This document shows positions 34,664-39,706 of a DNA stretch of 39,706 nucleotides, piece by piece. How positions within the stretch are numbered: the stretch's first letter is position 1; every line of letters begins with the position of its first letter. Made by a program: the position numbers and the translations under genes. The stretch lies in the NCBI RefSeq assembly GCF_016862075.1, contig NZ_BOMG01000058.1, positions 1 through 39,706 of the forward strand, in the 5' to 3' direction. Source of the stretch: Actinoplanes couchii (GTDB lineage: Bacteria; Actinomycetota; Actinomycetes; Mycobacteriales; Micromonosporaceae). The notes beneath the pieces are model-generated. The model saw only the letters and a list, made by a program, of their open reading frames with translations, ran no database searches and was not told the origin of the DNA.

Positions 34664-34855
34664 GGCCACCGTTATACCCGCCCGGCGCTCCCGTAACGCG
34701 AACCCCCGCCCGCGCCATGCCGCAAGTCGGACAGCACACGCTCCACCCACCGCCCGACCACACGCCCGGCAGGTTTGCGGCCTGCTCATCACGGTCGATC
34801 CGCCGCTGCACGCCGGACAGCAACCCGAGATCAAGTCGTGCCGGCACTCGGTAGC
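34664..34855 (-). other. Cysteine-rich, coding-like stretch in frame with the kinase
   Basis: Upstream of the kinase ATG the same frame stays open and encodes a cysteine-rich segment. It holds CRHDLISGCCPACSGG, then QTCRACGRAVGGAC, a pattern like a zinc ribbon (CxH, CCxxC, CxxC). It runs straight into the kinase start without a stop. Rare codons (ATA, TTA) and the promoter-like TATAAC sit in its last part, and no good start codon precedes the first cysteines. It may be an N-terminal extension, a small separate gene or a decayed remnant. Confidence 0.35.
34671..34676 (-). promoter_or_regulatory. -10 element of a leaderless kinase promoter
   Basis: On the minus strand TATAAC lies 7 nt before the kinase ATG, the distance expected when transcription starts at the start codon itself. 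No strong -35 hexamer was found at 16-18 bp. Confidence 0.4.
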
Positions 34856-34864
34856 TGTCCGACG

Positions 34865-34976
34865 CCTGAATCGAGTCGCTTGACTCGAGTCGCCTGAATC
34901 GAGTCGCTTGACTCGAGTCGCTTGACTCGAGTCGCCTGACTCGAGTCGCCTGACTCGAGTCGCCTGACTCGAGTCG
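34865..34976. repeat. Eight tandem 14-bp repeats with a palindromic core
   Basis: The unit is CYTGAMTCGAGTCG, repeated eight times without gaps. Six units contain the perfect 10-bp palindrome GACTCGAGTC; units 1 and 3 carry GAATCGAGTC. Variants CCT and CTT alternate at the left edge of the units. The array lies about 200 bp upstream of the kinase start. Confidence 0.9.
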
Positions 34977-34979
34977 CTA

Positions 34980-35382
34980 GGAGAACCGCCGCGGCGATCA
35001 CGAACAGCAGACACCGAACAGCGGACACGCCAGGACCGCCGCGCCGGTGACCGCCCAGCAGATCCGAACCGGGACCTCGCGGTCGACCGCCGCCCCGCCT
35101 GCCGCGATGACCCCGGCGATACCACCCGGCAGGGAACCGATGGCCACCGCCAACGTGGTCTCCAGGGCCGCCGCCCGCAGGACCTGGCTGCCGGTGGCTC
35201 CGGCCAACCGCAGGACACGATCGTCCGGGCCACAGCGGCGAGTCGTCATGAGCAGCGTGCCCAACGGTCGCGAGGGCACCGACACCGGCGGAGACCACGA
35301 GCCGGAGACCGGTGAACACTCCGATCGGCCGACCGCCCTCCGCCTCGGCCTGCCGGGCTAGATCCTCCAGCGCGGTCTTCAA
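34980..35382 (-). pseudogene. Frameshifted remnant of an FtsX-like ABC transporter permease
   Basis: Two reading frames together give the end of an FtsX/MacB-type permease. The upstream frame (to 35382) reads LARQAEAEGGRPIGVFTGLR then LVVSAGVGALATVG. It continues in another frame as TLLMTTRRCGPDDRVLRLAG, then ATGSQVLRAAALETTLAVAI. The LAGATxxQVxR-xxxxE motif is typical of the last cytoplasmic loop of FtsX-like permeases. A frameshift lies near 35265-35290, and another break precedes a final hydrophobic stretch (CLLFVIAAAVLLAT). There is no intact start, no ATPase partner, and tandem repeats flank both ends, so this is a decayed gene. Confidence 0.55.
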
Positions 35383-35504
35383 CGCTCCAGATCCTTCAAC
35401 GCGGTCATCACCACCCCAGGTCCTCCAGCGCGGTCATCACCGCGCCAGATCCTCCGACGCGGTCATCACCACTCCAGATCCCCCAACGCGGTCATCACCA
35501 CTCC
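35360..35504. repeat. Five tandem 29-bp repeats
   Basis: Units begin at 35360, 35389, 35418, 35447 and 35476, each 29 bp. They start with AGATCCTCCAGCGCGGTCAT or a close variant and end with CACCACTCC-like sequence. Because 29 is not a multiple of three, each copy shifts the frame. The array touches the upstream end of the permease remnant and contributed to its decay or arose after it. Confidence 0.88.
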
Positions 35505-35907
35505 GAGCCCGGCCGCCCCTCGGGCGCCGGGCAGGTCCCCGGAACCAGGGCGGACGGATCGTGCCACCGGGCCGTGTATTCCGGTTGACGACCAGCCCGG
35601 CACTGATCGGACCGGGCGAAGCCTCCCCCGCCACCCGTAGCGTCTCGGTTTCGCCGTCGCCCCGGGTGACAGCGACCGTCCGCTCGGCCCTCCGCGTTGA
35701 TCGGGCCGCGAGATCAAGTGATGGCCCGGGTCGTCGTCTGGTGCCGGCTCGGGCCGGACCGACGCCGACCGGCGGCCGGCAGTCGGTCGGGCCGGTGGGC
35801 GGCGATCCGGGGTGCGTTTTGCGGCAATCGGGGATGGGAGGAGGGGCGATTAGTCAGGATTGGTGGGGGTACGTCTGACGGGATGACCGGGTAGGACGGA
35901 GGGGACG
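35505..35907. other. Gene-free stretch with a faint coding remnant
   Basis: No intact gene is supported here. On the minus strand, about 35700-35520, a frame reads RTVAVTRGDGETETLRVAGE and continues GLVVNRNTRPGG, which looks protein-like. It could be the outer domain of the same decayed permease gene. It has no credible start and runs into the 29-bp repeats. The last 30 bp hold the ribosome binding site of the holin-family gene. Confidence 0.35.
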
Positions 35908-36327
35908 ATGGGCCACACGGACGCACGAACCGACCATGCCTCGACCGCTGAGCTGATGAGTCGGCTCAGTGAGCAGGTAACGACGCTGGTTCGGGACGAG
36001 CTGGCGCTGGCTCGCCTCGAGATGGTGGAGAAGGGGAAGAAGGCCGGCAAGGGCGCGGGCCTGCTCGGCGGGGCCGGGATGGCGGCGCTGTACGGGACCG
36101 GGGCTCTGATCTTCACCGGCGGCGCGGCACTCGCGTTGGTCATGCCGGTGTGGGCGGCTGCTCTGGTCATGGCGACGGCACTGCTCGTCGCTGCCGGAAT
36201 CGCAGCGGTCGCCGGGAAGCGGGAGATGGCCCGGGCCGTCCCGCCCACCCCCGAGGTCGCCATCGCCAGCGGCCGTCGCGACGTGAACGCGGTCCTGACC
36301 GCAGCCCGGCGCGGGACGAATCCATGA
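35908..36327 (+). CDS. Phage-holin-superfamily (Holin_3_6-type) membrane protein
   Basis: This 139-residue protein has an N-terminal amphipathic helix (STAELMSRLSEQVTTLVRDE, then LALARLEMVEKGKKAG). Two membrane segments follow (GMAALYGTGALIFTGGAALALV and AAALVMATALLVAAGIAAVAG) and then a basic tail. Despite the family name these are chromosomal actinobacterial proteins of unknown function, not lysis holins; no phage genes are nearby. GGAGGGG precedes the ATG. The stop overlaps the start of the next gene by 4 bp (ATGA), so the two are translated together and may act at the membrane as a pair. Confidence 0.82.
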   Translation: MGHTDARTDHASTAELMSRLSEQVTTLVRDELALARLEMVEKGKKAGKGAGLLGGAGMAALYGTGALIFTGGAALALVMPVWAAALVMATALLVAAGIAAVAGKREMARAVPPTPEVAIASGRRDVNAVLTAARRGTNP

Positions 36328-39257
36328 GCGCGCCGAACCGCGACCGCCCCGAGGGTCGCCACCCCTCCCCCAACCGCCCCAAGCCCGGACCTCCGGCCAT
36401 GACACGCAATCCAGCCGCCCCGCCACCACCCGCGAATCGACCGACGGTTCCGGGAAGACCTGCTCCAGGAATCTCCCCCACAGCCTCGGCAAACTCCCGC
36501 ACATCAGATGGAAAGCCAGCAACCCCACCCTCCGGCAACGACCCCACACAGGCAAAACCCGGACCAGGCGGCACGTCGATTCCCAAAGCCGAAAACCCTA
36601 AGAGCAAGATCCCAAAACCAGGACCGCCTGCCGGTACGCCTACTGAAGCCACCGCCTCGGGCCCTACCTCACCAAAGAACGAGACACCGAACCCGGCACC
36701 GTCGAAGCCGTCACCATCGAACCCGACACCGTCGAACCCGACACCGTCTAAGCCGTCGCCTCCGAAACCGACGCCGCCACCTGGCGCACCGAACAGGCCG
36801 GCAGGTTCCGAGACGCCGAAACCCGGGCCCCCTGGCAACAAGCCCCCGACAGAAAACGGTCCCCGAATTCCGGACAAGCCAAGCGGCACCCCCAGCAGCG
36901 GCGACCCTGGCAGCGGCAAGGACAGCGGCAGCGGTGGTAGTGGGAAGGTCAACGGTGGTGGTGTGGCGCCGGGATTGGAGAAACCCAAGAATTCTGGCGG
37001 CACCGGCGGTGAGCCAGCATCACCAAACGTCAACAAGGCACCGAAGCCCAAGCCTCCGCCCACCCCTCCCGGCGGGAAGGTCACGCCAAGTGGGCAGGCC
37101 ACACAGAGTGGACCGGCCACGCGCAACGGGCAGACCGCGGCAAGCGAACCGACGGCGCAGAGTGGACAGCAGACCGAGCCGAGCGAACCGGCCGCGCGCA
37201 GCGGGCAGACCGTGCCGAGCGAACCGGCCGCGGGCGGCGGGCAGGCGGATGCTGAGCAGCGCAAACCTTCGCCTCATCGGAAACCGTCGCCGGGTGGTGA
37301 CGACCAGCGGAACAGTGCGCAAGCCGGGCCCGATGAGACGACTACACGAGGACACGCAGTGACCGATAAATCGTCATCGGAACCATCCCATACCGGACCA
37401 CGCAACGGTGCGGCGAATGAGTCTGCGGGCGGCGGTTCGACACCGAAGACCGCCGCGGCCGACGGCGATTCGAGCGGATCGGGACGGGCGGCTGTCCCAG
37501 GAGGAACGGCCACTCCAGGAAGAACGACCGCTTCGGGACGATCGGCCGCTTCAGGCCGAACGACCGCTACCGGGCGAGCGGCGGTTCCGTCCCCGGGGAC
37601 AAAGTTGACGAGTGCACCGGCCGGAAGCAAGGGATCGACCGACACCAAAGGGTCAACCGAAAGCAAAGGGGCGACCCACAGCAAGGGGCCAGCTGATAAC
37701 AAAGGGTCGGCCGGCAGCAACGGGCCGGCCGACGGCAACGGGCCAGCTGTTAACAAAGGGCCGACCGACGGCAAAGGGCCAGCCGACAGCAACGGGCCGG
37801 CTGACAGCAACGGGCCGACCGGAACTGCGAAACCGGGTAGCACAGCGGCTCAGAAGCCGGCGAAACCTCCCCACGATGCGACACCGGCGGCATCTCCATC
37901 ACCTGCACAAACCGCATCGAAACCGGCGGGATCAGCAGGAACTGGAACCACATCGGCCAAAGGTGTGAGCCGTAGTGGTCAGACCTCGGAGTCGGCCGGC
38001 ACGGCGCGGAAGGATCCTGGACAGGCGCAGGCTGATACGGGTGCGCCCGCCGCCGGCCGATCCTCGAGGACAGAGGGTGAGGGGCACGCCAGGCAGGCTG
38101 TCGCCGAAACGGCTGGTGCGGCCAAGGACACTGCCGACAAATACGGCAAGCAGACCAAATCAGACCTCGGAGAATTCGCCGAACCGGCTGGAAAGCTCTC
38201 GGGGGAAACCGGCAAGCAGGCTGACCAGACCGCAGGGTCAACAGTTGAGAAGGTCAAGCAAACCGTTGGGGAAGCGGCCAAGAAGGTCGAACAGAACACC
38301 GGAGCAGCGACTGCGAAGGCTGGACAGGCTGCCCGGGACTCGGCTGTTGCCGGAACCGTTCGCAAACTCGAGGAAGCCGCGGTTGAGAAAGACGACCGGC
38401 GTGCTTCAGGTGCCGTCGAGCCGACGGCCAAGGTCGAGGCTGCGAAGGAAACGGCTGCTGATGCCTCCGGAAAGACGAATGCCACCGGGCCAGGGACCGG
38501 AAAGAGTAACGCCAACGGCCCCGGGACTGAGAAGGCAAATGCCAACGACCCGGGGACCGAGAAGGCGAACGCCAACAGCCCGGGGACCGAGAAGGCGAAC
38601 GCCAACGACCCGAGCACCGGCAAGGCAGATCCCGGCGACCCGAATACAGATAAGGCAGGTCTCGGCGACGGGAAGGCGGGTTCCGGCGACCCGAGTGCGG
38701 GGAGGGCGAGTTCTGGCGCTGCAAGCGGCCCGAACGGTGTGGGCGTTGAGGGTGGGGCGTCATGGGAACGTGATACGGATCCGCGAGACAGGTACAAGAC
38801 CTCGCAAAACAGCGGTGAGAGCTCGCCGAAGCGTGACGAGACCTCGGGGGCCGATGGGATGACTGGGCGGGACAGGGACGACGGCAGAGCCAGGGACAAA
38901 GACGGGGGCAGGAACAAACACGGGGGCGGGGACAAAGACGGGAACAGAAACGGGTCCGGGTCCGGGTCCGGGTCCGGAGACGGGAAGGTTGATGTCGCTG
39001 AGATGCGGCAGGCCAATGCTGAGGCTGGGGTTCGGCTGAGTGAGACTGCCGCTGATGTGGCGGAGCGGGCCACCACAGCGATCGGTGGGCTTCCGGAACG
39101 GGCGTCCTGTGCGCTCGATACCGCCAGAGATCGTGCGTCTGCGGCTATCAGTGGGCTGCCGGATCGCATGGGTGACCAGCGGCAGCGGTATGCGTTGATC
39201 GGTGCGGCGCTGGCTGTCGCCTCCATCGCTGTTGTTCTGATGCGCAGACTTCGCTGA
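36324..39257 (+). CDS. Very long low-complexity, tail-anchored protein
   Basis: The protein has 977 residues from the ATG overlapping the holin-family stop. Residues 1-220 are Pro/Asn/Lys-rich with a five-residue KPSPx/NPTPS repeat. Residues ~220-420 are Gly/Ser/Gln-rich. An 18-bp repeat follows (11 six-residue units like SNGPAD), then a charged helical part at about 595-695 (EKVKQTVGEAAKKVEQNTGA) resembling LEA-type or DUF3618-like helices. Next come ten-residue repeats (GPGTEKANAN), a Gly/Asp/Lys-rich stretch, and a final amphipathic helix (RLSETAADVAERATTAIGGL). A single C-terminal TM (about 957-973) ends in RRLR. There is no signal peptide, so the bulk should be cytoplasmic, anchored at its tail. 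Only the holin/tail-anchor pairing has precedent; the function is unknown. Confidence 0.72.
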   Translation: MSAPNRDRPEGRHPSPNRPKPGPPAMTRNPAAPPPPANRPTVPGRPAPGISPTASANSRTSDGKPATPPSGNDPTQAKPGPGGTSIPKAENPKSKIPKPGPPAGTPTEATASGPTSPKNETPNPAPSKPSPSNPTPSNPTPSKPSPPKPTPPPGAPNRPAGSETPKPGPPGNKPPTENGPRIPDKPSGTPSSGDPGSGKDSGSGGSGKVNGGGVAPGLEKPKNSGGTGGEPASPNVNKAPKPKPPPTPPGGKVTPSGQATQSGPATRNGQTAASEPTAQSGQQTEPSEPAARSGQTVPSEPAAGGGQADAEQRKPSPHRKPSPGGDDQRNSAQAGPDETTTRGHAVTDKSSSEPSHTGPRNGAANESAGGGSTPKTAAADGDSSGSGRAAVPGGTATPGRTTASGRSAASGRTTATGRAAVPSPGTKLTSAPAGSKGSTDTKGSTESKGATHSKGPADNKGSAGSNGPADGNGPAVNKGPTDGKGPADSNGPADSNGPTGTAKPGSTAAQKPAKPPHDATPAASPSPAQTASKPAGSAGTGTTSAKGVSRSGQTSESAGTARKDPGQAQADTGAPAAGRSSRTEGEGHARQAVAETAGAAKDTADKYGKQTKSDLGEFAEPAGKLSGETGKQADQTAGSTVEKVKQTVGEAAKKVEQNTGAATAKAGQAARDSAVAGTVRKLEEAAVEKDDRRASGAVEPTAKVEAAKETAADASGKTNATGPGTGKSNANGPGTEKANANDPGTEKANANSPGTEKANANDPSTGKADPGDPNTDKAGLGDGKAGSGDPSAGRASSGAASGPNGVGVEGGASWERDTDPRDRYKTSQNSGESSPKRDETSGADGMTGRDRDDGRARDKDGGRNKHGGGDKDGNRNGSGSGSGSGDGKVDVAEMRQANAEAGVRLSETAADVAERATTAIGGLPERASCALDTARDRASAAISGLPDRMGDQRQRYALIGAALAVASIAVVLMRRLR
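37626..37823 (+). repeat. Eleven 18-bp coding repeats (hexapeptide units)
   Basis: Units encode [STGN][KN]G[SPA][TA][DEHGV] in eleven consecutive hexapeptides such as SKGSTD, NKGPTD and SNGPAD. The repeats stay in frame and vary at several positions, as expected from old slippage or unequal crossing-over within a disordered domain. Confidence 0.85.
38487..38666 (+). repeat. Six 30-bp coding repeats (decapeptide units)
   Basis: The first four units are close to GPGTEKANAN and the last two are degenerate (DPSTGKADPG, DPNTDKAGLG). All are in frame within the low-complexity protein. Confidence 0.85.
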
Positions 39258-39273
39258 CCTCACCGTCGAATGT

Positions 39274-39301
39274 GGGCCTCGCCGCTTCCGCGGCGGGGCC
39301 C
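39274..39301 (+). terminator. Hairpin terminator after the tail-anchored protein gene
   Basis: Arms GGGCCTCGCCGC (39274-39285) and GCGGCGGGGCCC (39290-39301) pair over 12 bp with one T-G wobble around a TTCC loop, 16 bp after the stop codon. No T-run follows, which is common for actinobacterial terminators. Confidence 0.75.
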
Positions 39302-39340
39302 ATTACTCATCCCGGCGAAGAAGCTGAAGGCTCGAATGGC

Positions 39341-39467
39341 CGAACGCACGAACGCAACGAACAGAAGAGCGAACAAGCGAGCGAACGAACGGACGAGCGA
39401 GCGAACGGACGGACAGACGGACGAGCAAGCGACGGGAGGGAGGGAGGAAGGAAGGAAGGAGGGAAGC
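39341..39467. repeat. Degenerate tetranucleotide tract
   Basis: About 127 bp with 4-bp periodicity: first CGAA/CGAG/CGGA units, then a shift to GGGA/GGAA units. The plus strand is almost pure purine at its end. No gene is supported between the terminator and the lipoprotein promoter. Confidence 0.85.
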
Positions 39468-39536
39468 TTTGAAACGTGTCAGGTTCGGGGAAGGTGGCGT
39501 GGGTGTCGGGGGACGGTGAGGGCGGACAGTCATTTG

Positions 39537-39553
39537 GGGTCAACTCTTGACCC
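39537..39553. promoter_or_regulatory. Operator-like inverted repeat over the lipoprotein promoter
   Basis: GGGTCAA-CTC-TTGACCC has perfect 7-bp arms around 3 bp. The right arm contains the -35 hexamer TTGACC, so a bound regulator would block RNA polymerase. Confidence 0.55.
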
Positions 39554-39575
39554 TGCTCTAACTGGATCGTAACGT
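39547..39575 (+). promoter_or_regulatory. Sigma-70-type promoter of the lipoprotein gene
   Basis: TTGACC (39547-39552) and TAACGT (39570-39575) are separated by exactly 17 bp, 49 bp upstream of the start codon. A 9-bp palindrome GTGAGTCAC (39574-39582) lies at the expected transcription start. Confidence 0.6.
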
Positions 39576-39624
39576 GAGTCACACCTCGGGTAGAACGTTT
39601 CAAGAAACCCTCTCAGGAGACGTC

Positions 39625-39706
39625 ATGCGTCCTCGGTTTGCTGCTGCCGTCGTGGTCGCCACGACCGCCGCCATAGCCCTGTCCGGCTGTACCAAGAAGA
39701 ACGAGA
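39625..39706 (+). CDS. Lipoprotein, truncated by the window end (probable binding protein)
   Basis: Only the first 27 residues are present. They form a lipoprotein signal peptide: MRPRF, then AAAVVVATTAAIALSGC, with the lipobox LSGC ending at Cys22, followed by a charged TKKNE. An AGGAG element lies 5 nt before the ATG. Such leaders are typical of ABC transporter substrate-binding proteins, but the family cannot be judged from this fragment. Confidence 0.7.
   Translation, partial: MRPRFAAAVVVATTAAIALSGCTKKNE

Noticed and set aside
35047..35361. Plus-strand open frame of about 100 residues in the repeat region
   Set aside because: It is antisense to the FtsX-like remnant, runs into the 29-bp repeats and shows no protein-like features.
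34865..35504. Possible CRISPR array from two clusters of regular repeats
   Set aside because: The repeats are directly adjacent with no unique spacers, and no cas genes are present; these are simple tandem repeats.
35908..36327. Holin-family gene as sign of a prophage
   Set aside because: No endolysin, integrase or structural phage genes are nearby; this family is common in actinobacterial chromosomes.
39303..39603. Minus- and plus-strand open frames over the tetranucleotide tract
   Set aside because: They translate the 4-bp repeats into Arg/Ser/Thr/Asn-rich low-complexity sequence with no plausible ribosome binding site.

Overview
The window is high-GC DNA with many GTG/TTG starts, F420-type and LacI-type genes, Tat-style lipoproteins and 1-4 bp stop/start overlaps. 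This points to an actinobacterium, most likely a Micromonosporaceae (Actinoplanes-like) chromosome; the family-level assignment is inference. No tRNA, rRNA, CRISPR array, transposase or prophage was recognised.

Left part (1-13.3 kb). An F420-dependent LLM oxidoreductase and a two-TM protein with a PstS-like extracellular binding domain come first. A LacI-family regulator, a tandem pair of dynamin-like GTPases, an ABC sugar importer (binding protein plus two permeases) and a divergent GH3 glycosidase follow. A 13-bp palindrome of the form CCGAAA-S-TTTCGG lies upstream of the importer and at the ribosome binding site of the GH3 gene. A degenerate copy lies in front of the LacI gene. Together these suggest one xylo-oligosaccharide (bxl-like) regulon interrupted by the dynamin pair. 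The importer has no ATPase gene here and probably uses a shared MsiK-type ATPase encoded elsewhere.

Middle (13.3-31.6 kb). Two polyamine/GABA catabolic loci flank a signalling and glycosidase block. The first (+ strand) is aldehyde dehydrogenase, GABA aminotransferase, Lrp/AsnC regulator and a PuuB-type FAD oxidase. The second (- strand) is methylmalonate-semialdehyde dehydrogenase, a second gamma-aminobutyraldehyde-type dehydrogenase, potABCD and, after a strong terminator, a class-III aminotransferase. Together they could import putrescine/spermidine and convert it through 4-aminobutanal and GABA to succinate semialdehyde. Between them lie a VOC protein with a perfect 30-bp palindrome at its promoter, a soluble PAS-GAF histidine kinase with a receiver-only response regulator, a membrane-anchored GH3 beta-glucosidase and a small unknown gene.

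Right part (31.6-39.7 kb). A Uma2-family nuclease-fold protein is followed by a transmembrane Ser/Thr kinase with a C-terminal extracellular domain. A repeat-rich, decayed region comes next: an 8 x 14-bp array, a frameshifted FtsX-like permease remnant and a 5 x 29-bp array. Then come a holin-superfamily membrane protein overlapping a 977-residue, low-complexity, tail-anchored protein, a terminator, a degenerate tetranucleotide tract, and the first codons of a lipoprotein with a recognisable promoter and operator-like palindrome. The decayed and low-complexity right part is the least ordinary stretch.
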